A stretch of DNA of 64,000 nucleotides, from positions 97,807,338-97,871,337 of the forward strand of contig CM056744.1 in NCBI GenBank assembly GCA_029851415.1, read 5' to 3'. Under the pieces are notes generated by a model. That model saw only the letters and a list, made by a program, of their open reading frames with translations, ran no database searches and was not told where the DNA came from. Origin of the DNA: Eretmocerus hayati. Its lineage: Eukaryota; Arthropoda; Insecta; Hymenoptera; Aphelinidae. A program made the translations under genes and the position numbers. Each line of letters starts with the position of its first letter. The first letter of the stretch is position 1. This document shows positions 33,285 through 45,089 of the stretch, one piece after another.

Positions 33285-33754
33285 AACACGTTCTGAGTGG
33301 TAAAAAAAGTCATACTGCACGCCTTTCTGAGATAACCATATGGGGGCATGTTGGGTACACTCCGATGTCGGCCTTCTTGATTCTCAAATCATCTCCGTGT
33401 TTTGTACATAAAATCGCTCCAAATCATAGTTTCGCATTTCTAAAGAGCGGATTTTAAAGGTCTTGAGACAAGGAATCGAATGCGCTAAGGTACGTCAAGA
33501 TTGGTCGAATAAAAATAAATTGGCACCGATTTTAGTGAACGCGATTTCCTCGGTGATTCCTTAGCCGTGCAAACACGAAAAATGGAAAACTCACTTTATA
33601 TTTTCTGGAGAACGCAGAAATGATCCGGGGTCCATGAAAACTACGTATTTTCTCATATTTTAACATAACAAACGTAAAAAAAAATTGCGGGAAGGTCAAC
33701 GAGCGTCCATTCCTGAGATCGGCATATGGGGGCAAGTTGGGTACACTTACCTTA

Positions 33755-33967
33755 CATCAATAAGTATAGAAGAGATAATTGAAGAGGAGCTGTCGCGAGA
33801 GAACGACAATGGGTCAAAGGATGAAAAAGGCAAGAAATTTATGATGATGTCCCTATTTCCCATGCTGATGTACAAAAATGCTTATCTACTTTGGAAACTT
33901 TTTTTGCCAAGAACGATTCATTGTCTTGTTTGTCGAAAATGTCAGAAATTGAAATGTAGTATGAAAA
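33755..33967 (+). pseudogene. C-terminal remnant of a pogo/Tigger-like transposase
   Basis: An acidic stretch IEEIIEEELSREND leads, after a frame change near 33838, to DDVPISHADVQKCLSTLETF and a stop at 33965-33967. An acidic tail followed by an ALxxLExFF-like helix is the usual C-terminus of pogo-type transposases. It lies inside pogo-like inverted repeats. Confidence 0.5.
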
Positions 33968-34156
33968 TGACATAATATGTAAACGAACGGAGCAAGGATC
34001 TATATCTGAGTACTCATCTGAAGAATAATCATAAGTGTGTCTATGGTTACATTTTTTTGATTCGTATGCTTCTATGTTGACTGACTCCAGATGACTCTGT
34101 TGAGAATGAAACACGTTCGCGAGGGTTTTATGAATTTTACTTAAATAAGTATATGA

Positions 34157-35110
34157 CAATTGAGGGGGTGGGTGAAGAAAGGGCGTAACCGCCATTATGC
34201 CCTTTTTCCGGACATCGCTTTTTTTGAGCCCCTATACCAAGGTCTACCATCCCCCGAAATCCGTTTTTCGTAAGACCCCGACAACCGTCTGGCAGATAAA
34301 AGGGCGTAACCGCCATTACGCCCTTCGATCTGCACGATAAAAAGTGCTATGATAGAATGTTGAAAGGGCGGACTGCTATGCTAAGATGTATTAAAAGGGC
34401 GTAACTGCTGTGATAACATTTCGAAAGCAGGGCTTAATTTTTTGCTCAGCCCAACAGGATTTGGAAAAAGGGCTTAAGTACCTGACTGAAAAGATTTAAA
34501 AGGGCGTAATTACTCTGTAACGGGGCGTAAGTGAGGGCGGATCTGGAAAAAGGGCCTAATTACCGAGGAAAAATTCTATAAAAATTCTTCAGAGCCTGGA
34601 AACGCTTTTCCACCTATTATAACGATGAAAACATGTTGTTTCACCTTCAAATTGAGTGTTTTTACCCTTCCCTAGTGGAAAAATTTTCTCGTCATTTTCA
34701 CACGACTGATGAAAGCTTTTCGTGTCCATAGGACCGTGGAGCATGAATCGAACCACCCCCTAGCAATCAGATATATTTCAGAACATGCCCAGGAACACTC
34801 TTAAAAATTTTGGAGACAATTGGACTTGATCGCGAGATTTAATTCCAATTTTTGTGAGGAAGAAAGGCCAAAATTTGACCCTGTATTCGGAAAAAGGGCG
34901 TAATTACATTTTTTGAAATTGCTGAAAAGAGCTCAATATCAAATTTCATCTCCCGGCTCGGGTCGGGCTATTTCGAGAATGTTATTCTCTCCGAAATAAG
35001 TCAGGTCAACTCGTCCAATTATGTCTGTAGCGGTCTCTATTAAGTTTTTATTGATTTTCTCAAATGACCGTTTTGCAATTACGCCCTTTTTCCACCCACC
35101 CCCTCAATTG
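34157..35110. mobile_element. Element built of AAAGGGCGTAA repeats
   Basis: Outer inverted ends AATTGAGGGGGTGGGTG and CACCCACCCCCTCAATT enclose at least ten scattered copies of AAAGGGCGTAA(T/C) in both orientations. The target duplication is unclear. There is no coding frame. Confidence 0.7.
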
Positions 35111-35768
35111 ACATGATGGACTCAAAATTACCAAGACCCTTGGAATAGCGGACACCTGGCAATAGCGGACACTTTACGAGGCACATACGGTGTCCTCTAT
35201 TGCGAGGTTCTACTGTATAGCCCTGACTCAACTCAACCTTTTCTGACACAGTTGAGCTTACTTTTCGCGCCGGTGCAAAAAATGAAGTACTTTTTCACCA
35301 ATCTTAGTCCAAATTCAATAGTTGAGCCTACCGACTTCGAGGAAGTACTATTTAATGAGAGTGAAATTTAGGGATTTTTGACTTTCATTCGAGGTGATAT
35401 ATCCTGAAAGTGAAAGCTGCCATTACGCCTCAAAATGATCCATCCATCTAAAAAAAAAATCCCAAGACACCATCTCTAAAGTACAAAAGAGTGACAACAA
35501 TAGAGAACACGCAAGAAAAACAGAGGTGCGATTCACTGTGTCACTCATATATACGGTATGTACTTCAAACTAATTGACTTATACGCAAGCATACGTATGA
35601 TAGTAAATAGGATTGCGCAGAATAGCGGAGGTAATGTCATTACTAGGTCAGTGGTGGAGTGCGGAGAGACGCGCAGAGGCTTCACAGATATTCGATCGAC
35701 AGGCCAGTGTATCTTCTAGGAAAGTTTGAAACACAGCGCCACAGTTTGTGGCAAAGAAATATTTCATC

Positions 35769-35837
35769 ATGGGCAAGGACGATGCGGAAACTACTCAACT
35801 CAAACAAGAGCTTGATGAGCTCATCAATAAGTGCAAG
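35769..35837 (+). CDS. Gbeta76C: Gene B exon 1: start codon and coiled coil
   Basis: ATG in context CATCATGG opens [18 protein letters not shown], the N-terminal helix that contacts Ggamma. The only phase-0 donor that fits exon 2 is AAG|GCGAGT at 35838, a GC-type donor. The preceding 130 bases are probably 5' UTR. Confidence 0.85.
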
Positions 35838-38800
35838 GCGAGTGATTTATTGAAAAAAACCAATGGTGTTCTTGTGTTTTTGTGAATATTGCAGTGGAAT
35901 TTTGGATAGATTGAACGTGTATGAAAATTTTTCACGGGAGTGGGTATTTCATGAAATTTTTCACTGCATACTTGACTATTGCACAAAGTAAACAATTTTA
36001 CATTCAATTGAAGTTTATCTCGAAGAAGCGCGGTAGAGAATCAAACATGAATTTTGTAGCTTAAACACTGGTCTGATTGTGAACTATTAATTTCGTCATG
36101 CACAGGGTATCACATCAGGTATTTTGTGATTTATTCTTCCATTTTCTGTGCGAGGATGTGACTTTTACAAGACGTTTTCCAGTTTTCTTCCCCACTCAGA
36201 TGTAAAAATATAGCTTTCGACACTCAGCCAAGGTGGCTTTTCCATCCTCGTGATATGATCCCGACCCTCAACTTCGGTTTTGTCCGGAAAATATTGCTAA
36301 GTGTGGGGAGCCAACAATCCTACCCTCGTATCGAACTTTGCTAATTTTAGCCGATAGTTAGAAACCACATCTCTCTATTCAATGAGGTCAAAGTAATGAA
36401 AATTCGCAAAATATGAGTGCTCGAAAAATCCTCCACGACAATTTTATTTTGTGAAGAAGACATAGTGCACCACAAGTACTGCAGCAGTAGTAGAAGTACG
36501 GATTGCGTCAGACTAGATTTAAAAAAAAACACACAGCTGTTACACAACACGGAAATTCGCTTCGACGAATTTCTAATCTCTGCATACTAGTTCATATGGG
36601 AGTGAACATATTTTTGACGGAGTTTATCTGTCTAGTTCGTCTGATTCGGTTTGTGGAAAAGTACTGCAGACTCTCAAGCTCTAGAAACCTTTCAAATCTT
36701 AATCACATTAATACGGAATAAGTATTGGCTATAAAAGCTTGAAATACTAAGCCAGTAATCATACCTTAGAAGTTCATGAATTTGAATTGTCATTTGTCGG
36801 GATTAATAGTTCGCTCAAAGCGCTTCATACTAAATTTGCTGGAATTTCGTCATTCATTTTTTCAAACGCCCTCTACAAATTTGAAGAATACATTGTACAG
36901 AGTTTCTGGATGAATGAGATGCTTATCTATTTTAGGAGCTCCAAAAGGCTGCAGCGGATACTACAATTCAAGATGCGTGTGGATCTGTTGCTGATGCTCC
37001 AAAGATCAAATTGGTCACAAAGAAAATGCTCAAGGGTCACATCAATAAAGTGAATTCGGTACACTTCAGCGGTGACAGCAGGTTTGTTTTAATACAAAAA
37101 TATTTTTTTTGGAGAAATGTGTGAGATAACCAGCATTATTTTTTGGAATTGGTTTCTCAAATTTTCTTATGGTCCATTTGCTTAATACATTTTCTTTTGG
37201 GTAAGTAAACATCCGCAGACTACGTAGACACATTTTAGCCATTTTTCATCTCTAACGCCCCCCCCCCCGTAATTCACCGTAATTTTTTTGATCAAATTGA
37301 CCCCCCCCCCACTTCCCCCACAAACGACGTATTTTTTTGGGAAGATGATAAAAAAGGTTTATGACAGAAAGTACTGTGACAGGAAATCAGCTCTAACCTC
37401 ACCTCGTTCAGCTTATTCTAACTCAGAAATCAGGGTTTGACACAAAATTGATTTTGAATTTTGGTTCATTTCGAATCGGGGAGTCACACTTCTGTGATAA
37501 TTTTGGAGATGTAGCCGGTAATTTGTTACTGTGCATTCAATGTGAATGGAGATCAATTTCAAAATTATCACAGAAGTTTGACCCCCCAATCCGAAATGAA
37601 CCGGAATTCAAAATTAGTTTCGTGTCAAACCCTGTTATAAATTAATCTCATGAAAGATTGAGCTGCGTGATTCCGACATGAAATTCTCTATTTTCCGAGA
37701 AAATTCTCTCAGATCTCGTATCGAATTCTAATGTGAATCCTACATCCACTGACTAAGCATGATGTGGATCATCTTTTTACACCGAGTAGGGTTCCACACG
37801 AGACAGAGAAGCTAGGCTAACTCTAATCATGTATGATATTCGAGTCCAATACAGCAAAAGAAGATTTTAAATGACGGATTATTCATGTGGTCGGATATAG
37901 TGAATTAGATAATATCGCACTTCAAGCCTTTTCTTTCTGAAAATGTGTACATTCTTTAGAATCGTGAGAAGATATATGTCAGAGGTCTGATTGTAAAGTA
38001 GTTTTTGCATGCAAGGAGGATAGTACAATAGAAATTGCAATATAAAGGATATGTAAGGATAAATCCTTTACCAGTCTAGGTAGTTGGGGCTATGGACTCC
38101 TCCCTCTTTTCCGTAATTTTTCGTGGTTTTTTAAAATATATTTTCAGACCCCCTTCCCTTCTAGCTGTCTACGTAGCTTGTGGAAGGCCCCTTTATAACA
38201 CGCAGATTTCAAAGCATCTCGAATTACTTTTGTTTGATACATTTATAGGGATACAGTGAATTGATTACATCCCATGGAACAGATTTCTATCAACTTATCG
38301 GAATAGTGAAATCAAATTTCATCAACTTATGCTGAGGATATCATACACGAATTGGTCGGAGATTTAAAAAGTTTGTGATTTCACGAGAACGCGCCTAAAG
38401 GTTGAGATTGAAGTCTCTGTGTCTTCTGATCAATCAACATTTTCAAGATCCCCCAGTTTTGTGCGTCAAATTTATGAAAGTTACCCCCTACCCTCGCGCA
38501 CACTTTGTTTTTCATTTCGAAGTAGGCTATGAGAAGTTATTTGAATTTTGCAAATGATTGCAATTGAATTATGAAATGTAAATTCACAGAGAATACAGGC
38601 TTGTGCAGTTGTACACACAGATAAAATAGAGTCATCGCTGATGAAAGACCATGAATTATTGTAATTCTCCAAAACTCTACTAAAGCAGCATATTTTCACA
38701 TGATTTTGACAGGCATTGCGTGACCGGCTCTCTAGATGGCAAACTAATAATATGGGACACGTGGACAGGCAACAAAGTTCAGGTAATACCTTTGCGCTCA

Positions 38801-41084
38801 GCCTGGGTCATGTCGGTAGCATTTGCTCCTTCGGGAAATTTTGTAGCATGTGGAGGAATGGACAACCAATGCACCGTATACGACGTCAACAATCGAGATG
38901 CTTCGGGTGTTGCAAAAATGACCCGTGAATTACTTGGATATGAGGGTTTCCTATCTTCTTGCCGATTTCTCGACGACAATCGTATCATCACTGGCTCAGG
39001 TGACATGAAAATGTAAGTCTTTGCGAATAATAACATCATATCTTCACTTTAAAAAATTTTGAAGAATGTATTATAGGACAGGAATTTTGAAAGAAATTTC
39101 GTTAATTTATTGCATGACGGAACAGTTGTATTTGGGATCTGGAAACTCATAAGAAGACAACAGACTTTGCAGCTCATGCAGGTGACGTCGTCAGTATAAG
39201 CTTGAGCCCTGATGGAAATACTTACATCACTGGCTCGGTTGATCGTACTTGCAAACTGTGGGATTTCAGATCTGAGACTGCTCAGCAAACATTTTTTGGT
39301 CATGAGTTTGATGTCAATTCTGTTTGCGTGAGTATATGTTTTTTAATATTTTGCCTAATTGGTCATTTGATAATTTTTTTTCTACCGATATTATATACGT
39401 TGCGTTTGAAGAGCCTCAACTGAGTGGTTTTGTGATACGTTTTTTGAGACACGATATTACTATTCAGATTATCGCAAAAATTCTAAGCGCTATAAAGGTG
39501 TATTCACATTCAAGGAACAGGCAATTTTCAATATCATGAGTTCTTAATGTGCAAACAGGTTATCTGAGCTTACTTTTGAAAAATTTGTAGACTTACGAAA
39601 CCGAAACGCGAGGCCATAACTGTACAGTCCAGAAAATTTCCGTCATTGTTCCAAAAATGTACATACTTTAGTGATCTTAGATACTGAGGTTCCTTACAAT
39701 ATAATAAAAAATAAAAATAAAAAATAAAAAATGAGGGACCGTACCGAGTTACTATGGAAGGTGTATTCTTCATTATTATTTTCCGATCAAAGATATCACT
39801 GTGAAATCTAATGTCATTTGAAACTTTTCTCGTCTTCATCAGTACCATCCCTCGGGTAATGCGTTTGTCACGGCTTCGGAGGATAAAACAGCTCGTTTGT
39901 GGGATTTGCGATCAGATCAACAGATTGCATCGTTCAAACCACCAAACTCAAATCCTGGTTTCACTTCATCTGGACTTTCATTGAGTGGCAGATTCATATT
40001 TTGTGGTACGGACGACAATATGATCCATGTATGGGATACTCTCAAGATTCAACATAATGGTGAGTTCAAATTTTTTTCTATCTTGTCTCCTATGAAAATT
40101 CTCAAATCATTGCTTAATAAGGCCACTTTGTGCGAGTAAAACTATTATTCTGTGGATTTTCTGACGTTGAGAGGAATGAATCACAAGGATTCTCTAAATG
40201 CCGCACTTTTTGTAATAGTTTCCACATACTTTTCTATCACTGGGTCAATTATGGTATGTTTTCATATTCACTAAAATTGATAATTTGTCTATTTATTTAC
40301 CTCAGTAAATCTTTTTCACATGATTTCCAAATGGAAATTCAATAAATTGATGAATATCTCATTTTGTACGGCCCGAATGGGGTTACTCACAGAATATTTA
40401 TTGGGACTCCAGTGTACAAGACGTGAGATAGAAACAAGATTTTTCAAGAACAGGAATGATAATATCTTTTTCAAGGACCTTTTTCAATATTCTCGGTTCA
40501 AACGTTTTACCATCATTTCTTTTTGCCTATAAAAAGTACATCTTGTATGTATCTTATGTATATTTCATTATTACTTGAACATATTTTTCTCGTTCTATCC
40601 CGTATCTTTCGTATAAGAAAGAATCAATATTCCGTAATAGGGATGCCACAGATATCAAGTGTCTGAGTTTGATCGGGATTCGATTGACCACGAATCCGTT
40701 TTCATTACTGAGATTACAAAAAAAGGGTTTAGCTTTGTTTCTACTCCTCTCCACAAACGAGTAGTGGTAAAATGCAAGCCAATCAACACAAATCTTATTC
40801 CATGTTCCACCTTGAGTTTTTTCTAATTTTGTTTCCAGAAAAACTGAAATAGAATTTTTTTTTTCAAGCATAATTTTGGGTGAAATTGATGCTCTTTCAA
40901 ATTTCGCGAGATATCCATGATCCCTCTGAAAAATTATCTCTAATCAGTGATCTTTCAAACATAAAATTTTCTCACAGGTGTGCTTCAGGGACATGAAAAT
41001 CGGGTAACATCATTGAGTGTATCCGGTAATGGTATGGCTGTTGTGAGCTGCTCCTGGGATCAGAATGTTCGAGTTTGGGTGTAG
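35769..41084 (+). CDS. Gbeta76C: Gene B: G protein beta subunit, visual Gbeta76C type, six exons
   Basis: Exons 35769-35837, 36936-37081, 38713-39012, 39126-39327, 39843-40059 and 40978-41084 give 346 residues, the usual length. A short N-terminal coiled coil (about residues 5-45) is followed by seven WD40 repeats, with [55 protein letters not shown] and a final [10 protein letters not shown]. These sequences follow the eye-enriched Gbeta76C subgroup, distinct from the general Gbeta13F type. In flies this subunit pairs with Ggamma and Gq-alpha in phototransduction at the rhabdomere membrane; the same role is inferred here. Intron 1 seems to use a GC donor. A 3' polyadenylation signal AATAAA is at 41514-41519. 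Confidence 0.95.
35838..36935. other. Gene B intron 1, GC-AG
   Basis: Donor AAG|GCGAGT and acceptor ATTTTAG|GAG. I see no repeat or other gene inside. Confidence 0.7.
36936..37081 (+). CDS. Gbeta76C: Gene B exon 2
   Basis: After TTTTAG, ends AGCAG|GTTTGT, phase 0 to 2. It encodes the end of the helix and [18 protein letters not shown] of WD repeat 1. Confidence 0.93.
37250..37330. repeat. C-tracts in gene B intron 2
   Basis: Runs of 13 and 10 C residues around ACCGTAATTTTTTTGATC. A distant partner with TCCGTAATTTTTCGTGG near 38115 suggests a foldback spanning 37200-38180. Confidence 0.5.
37431..37634. mobile_element. Palindromic MITE in gene B intron 2
   Basis: Ends CAGGGTTTGACAC and GTGTCAAACCCTG are perfect inverted repeats, and most of the 204 bases pair (TTCATTTCGAATCGGGG with the right arm's CCCCAATCCGAAATGAA). 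Confidence 0.85.
38713..39012 (+). CDS. Gbeta76C: Gene B exon 3: WD repeats 1-3
   Basis: Between TTGACAG and AT|GTAAGT, phase 2 to 2. It encodes [34 protein letters not shown] and [17 protein letters not shown]. Confidence 0.96.
39126..39327 (+). CDS. Gbeta76C: Gene B exon 4: WD repeats 3-5
   Basis: Between GGAACAG and TGC|GTGAGT, phase 2 to 0. It encodes [34 protein letters not shown] and [12 protein letters not shown]. Confidence 0.95.
39843..40059 (+). CDS. Gbeta76C: Gene B exon 5: WD repeats 5-6
   Basis: Between CATCAG and AATG|GTGAGT, phase 0 to 1. It encodes [20 protein letters not shown] and [17 protein letters not shown]. Confidence 0.95.
40978..41084 (+). CDS. Gbeta76C: Gene B exon 6: last WD repeat and stop
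   Basis: After TCTCACAG, encodes [32 protein letters not shown] and TAG. Confidence 0.96.
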
Positions 41085-41530
41085 TAAATTTCTTTAGATG
41101 ACAATTTTTAAGATGGAATATATCGTAGGAAGCAACTATTTCGTTCCAAATACATCGTCGTGAAATTTATGAGATTTGAGAATCTACAAATAATTTGCGG
41201 AGAGCAAACTCTGACAATGTTTCAAGATTGTCATGTTTATACATTTAAGTGGATGGGAATTATTGCCTCCTTTCAGAAAGATTATATTTTTCTTTTACTA
41301 GTAATTCGAGGCAAAATTTGCTGTTCCAAGTATTGTCCAGATTGCTCCAGTATCCATGGATGTTCTTGATGAATGATAGAAATCGTTGTTAAAAACTAAT
41401 AAGATTCTAGATTCTTCAAGATTGAGAATGACTGTCAAATGATGAGTATAATTTAATTTATCTCTCCCTCTGACACATCACACGGCTGCATATGTCTCAT
41501 CTACCAATCTAAGAATAAAGAAAAAAAGAA
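41085..41530 (+). other. Gbeta76C: Gene B 3' UTR
   Basis: AT-rich sequence from the stop codon to AATAAA at 41514-41519, followed by an A-rich downstream stretch. No other signal is seen. Confidence 0.65.
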
Positions 41531-41743
41531 ACACGGATGCTAATGCAACAAGCACAAACCTAACCAATCCCCATCAAATAACTGGACCCATGTCGAATCG
41601 GCTCAAGTTTTGGGCGCTTCGAATGTATGGTCCGAGGTATGGTCGGTTCTTTGATGAAAACGATTACAGAACGTAATATTCAATGAAGTCATTTGGGGAA
41701 TGAGATAATTGGGGATTATGAGCGACTAATAATTACCTACAGT

Positions 41744-41960
41744 AGAACTCGGTCATAACGAGCTCCAAGGGACCAGCAGAATTTTCTCGTTATAACTGAT
41801 TCTCGTCAAAAAATCAGGTTAAGCAACGTTTTCCCCATTCAGTATCCGCATCGGTGACCACTCATCCCGCGTTTACCAAGTTCCTGATCCCAATCATGAT
41901 AAGTTTCGCAAACTAAGACGAGTGGTGACCCATCCGGATACGATGGTTGAAAATTCAACA
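41744..41960. repeat. Pogo-type terminal fragment
   Basis: TA then CAGTAGAACTCGGTCATAACG, followed by TTCTCGTTATAAC, resembles a pogo/Tigger end. The inner sequence AAATCAGGTTAAGCAACG with CATCGGTGACCACTC parallels 43720-43770. No matching right end was found. Confidence 0.55.
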
Positions 41961-42244
41961 AATTTCTTACAGTGCAGATGCTGTCGAATTATCCTGATCC
42001 ATTAACCTATGTCTGACTTACAAAACTCAGAGTTTTCAACCGATTTTTATCAGCCGTCACAAGGAACCGACTTGACCCACCGAGAATCTGTTGTGTCGCA
42101 CGGAAAAAACTACGAAAAGTTCTTGAATCCCGTATTGAATTACTTGGGAATGGCCAAAAAATGTGCTATTTTGAGGTCAATTTGAACCAACAAAACCCCA
42201 AAAATCAAATTTTCTCAACTAGACTTTTCATTTCAAGGTGTGCA

Positions 42245-42410
42245 CAAACTTTTGACCAGTAGTGTAGTTTATTTCGCACCAAGTTTATGAGGTTATAGTT
42301 CGCCTGTGAGCGATCGGTTTCCGACCCGAGCCGCAGGCGAGGGTTGGAGTATAGTTGCTCGGTAGGGGGCAACTTCGTGAGCAAGGCTCGGAAGATATTT
42401 CATGCAGTTA
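42245..42410. repeat. Tc1/mariner-type end, then dispersed repeat core (copy at 42270-42410)
   Basis: ACAAACTTTTGACCAGTAGTG is a Tc1/mariner MITE terminus, relative of 18022-18905. It abuts CCCGAGCCGCAGGCGAGGG, the dispersed core also present at 19920, 23570 and 60232. Confidence 0.6.
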
Positions 42411-42488
42411 TACGCACCGAAAAAATGGATAATTTGCAAAAATTGCATTGAAAAATTTTTACGGACCGAACAATGTTCTCTACATATA

Positions 42489-43323
42489 AGGTAAGTGTAC
42501 CCAACTTGCCCCCATTAAGCCATTTTCTCAATAATTCTGGCTAATTTCAATATTTTCCAACGTACTTCAGTTCATTTTGAAGCTTGTCTCAAGACCTTTT
42601 AAACGAGCTAAGATACGTCTAATTTGGATGAAGTGGAGCCGAGCTGTTTGAATTCTCCCAAAAGATGATTTTTGAGAGTTTACAAAAGTGTGTACCCAAC
42701 TTGCCCCCATCATTTAAGACAATGTAAATCGTCGATGAAGTGAATAGAATCGCTTTGATCCGTTTTGATCACCGTGCAGCGACATTTATAGCTTTTAGCT
42801 GGCCCAAGACATCGTTTCCGACCTATTTTGACGTGATAAACACGTTCTGAGTGGTAAAAAAAAGCATACTGCACGCCTTTCCGAGATAACCATATGGGGG
42901 CATGTTGGGTACACTCCGATGTCGGTCTTTATGATTCTCAAACCATCTTCGTGTTTTGTACATAAAATCGCTCCAAATCAGAGTTCTGCAACCCTGAAGA
43001 GCGGATTTTGAAGGTCTTGAGACAAGGAATCGAATGCGCTAAGATACGTTAAGATTGGTCGAATGAAAATAAATTGGCACCGGTTTTAGTGAACGCGATT
43101 TCCTCGGTGATTTCTTAGCCGCGCAAACACGAAAAATGGAAAACTCTTTTTATATTCTCTGGAGAACGCAGAAATGATCCGGAGTCGATGAAAACTACGT
43201 ATTTCCTCATATTTCAACATAACAAACGTAAAAAAAAATTGCGGGAAGGTCAACGAGCGCCCATTCCTGAGATCGACATATGGGGGCAAGTTGGGTACAG
43301 AGGCAAGTTGGGTACACTTACCT
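42489..43323. mobile_element. TA-flanked MITE of the AGGTAAGTGTACCC family, uninterrupted copy
   Basis: Ends AGGTAAGTGTACCCAACTTG and the complement at 43304-43323, flanked by TA, enclose 835 bases that match the other copies end to end. The right end carries an extra 17-19 base GCAAGTTGGGTACAGAG duplication. Confidence 0.9.
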
Positions 43324-43479
43324 TATATTATATATCCACGTACATGATTGCGAGATAGTGAGTTTTGATACAAGGATGTGGAAATCTCTTGTCGCACCCG
43401 AGTGATGGATTACGGGAATCATGACGAGGATGCAGAAACAGGTCTTACTCCCGTGTATTGAACTGCAGTGTAAAAAATT

Positions 43480-44165
43480 TGTGGGAAAAACTTCAACCAG
43501 TGGTTGAAGTTGGTTGAAGTTTTTCCCTCAACCACTGATTTGGGCCAAAAATCAACCATTTCTCCCACAACGAGTACAAGGATGAGAACGGAGCCCATGA
43601 GATGAGTCAATGACGGTCCCCGGCTGATACTTTTGGGTCGAAAAAACAAGTTTCATCATGTTTTTTCCCAAACAAACGGGAATAAACATCAGCGCCGGCC
43701 GTGCGAGCAATTTCGGAATAAAATCAGGTTAAGCATTGTTCTCGCGATTTATTATCCGGATTGGTGATCGCTCGGGTGAGACTGGTCAGATAGGTATGGG
43801 TTATGGGCTTGCTTGATGGGTAAGCCAGCAGCCTCAACTGAGCGATCACCAATCCGGATAATGAATCGCGAAAACGATGCTCAACCTGATTTTTTTCCGA
43901 AAATGCTCGCGCGGCCGTCGCTGATATTTATCTCTGTTTGTTGGTGAGAAAAAAACACGATGAAACTTGTTTTTCCGACCCAAAAGTGTTACCCGGGGAC
44001 CATCATTGACCAATCTCATGGGCCCCGGATAGTACCCATGTTCGCTGTGGCGAAAAAGTCAACCGGTGGTTGAATGTTCAACCACCTGGTGGAATTAGAC
44101 AGCCAACCAGGTGGTTGCCGATTTGGTGAAAAGTCAACCAACTTTCTAAAGTGTACACTTTTTGA
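43480..44165. mobile_element. Large foldback element with CAACCA-rich ends
   Basis: The inner arms pair closely: AATCAGGTTAAGCATTGTTC with GATGCTCAACCTGATT, and TATCCGGATTGGTGATCGCT with AGCGATCACCAATCCGGATA, around a centre near 43810. Outer parts repeat AACCAGTGGTTGAAG-type words in both orientations. Confidence 0.8.
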
Positions 44166-45089
44166 AAAAATGTTGGTAAAAGTCGATAAACCGTGCAGAA
44201 AGTACGCTTTCACATTTTTTTTCTTCCAATTCAGGAACCAAAGATTCCTGTTCATAAGGCTAATGAGTAGCAGTAACTTGTGGTCGTCATCAACGCTAAA
44301 TATACGCAGTTATCAGGATAGTTGTCAAGCTGAGTCAACGTCTGATTTATTGACTCACGTGTTATGCATAACTATTGAAAGAACAAATTTACCCATGCAA
44401 ACCGAGATTTGATCTTGATGGTTGTAATGGATGAAACTTTGCAGACCAAACAAGAGTATTTAAGAATAATTCAAATGTCAAAAAGTAAGAAATTATATGA
44501 GTAGATGATAACGGCATGAAGTATCATGGAAATATTATTCGCATAACTGCCTTATTTTTGTCAGTGAACTGTTGTGAAGAGGATTGTGATATTCCACTGG
44601 GAATTATCTAAGGGTAAAAAATACAATTATAAGTGAGTATACTTGGGATAATATCTACAGCGAATATGAGTAGTTAGTATACCGGACACCCGCCCGCTGA
44701 TTCCATCCTGGTTATTCCGAGGGTTACTTCCATGGGCGCGGGGTTGGGGTACGCCTTGACAGCACGTCGCATAGTGGGACAGGCGAAATTTTTTAGCTCA
44801 AAAGTATCACGCTAACCCATTCGACTTTTGGACTAAAAAATTTTGATCTTTCCTACAGTGCGTCGCTTTTGAAGTCAGCCATCGTCGAGTCATGTGTGAC
44901 CCTGGAATGGCTCGCACCTCACCACCGACTGTCAAATTTTGGGGTGGCCGCCAGCACCCGGACGGTCACAATCGAGGTCACAATTCTCGCACAGTGGGGC
45001 TTGAAATCGATTTCCGAAACTTTCGGGACAAGATTGAGCCCCACGCGGATCCTCAACTAATCGAAATGATTCAAGCGGGATTTTTTCCA
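44166..45089. other. No gene seen
   Basis: AT-rich up to 44680, then a moderately GC-rich stretch (44690-45050) with no conserved coding signature; probably repeat-derived. Confidence 0.4.

Larger units (their letters stand above)
31242..33752. mobile_element. TA-flanked MITE of the AGGTAAGTGTACCC family, split by an LTR insertion
   Basis: The ends AGGTAAGTGTACCCAACTTG and CAAGTTGGGTACACTTACCT are perfect inverted repeats flanked by TA. Removing 31597-33289 leaves about 818 bases, which matches the uninterrupted copy at 42489-43323 (835) throughout. Confidence 0.88.
30939..35215. mobile_element. Decayed pogo/Tigger-like DNA transposon with nested insertions
   Basis: Ends CAGTAGAACCTTAATAGCGG and CTCTATTGCGAGGTTCTACTG are inverted repeats flanked by TA, the pogo-type pattern. 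Both subterminal regions repeat AATAGCGGACAC. What remains of a coding region is the C-terminal end at about 33755-33967, split by the nested MITE 31242-33752. A second MITE sits at about 34157-35110. Removing these leaves under 1 kb, so it is an internally deleted copy. Confidence 0.72.
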
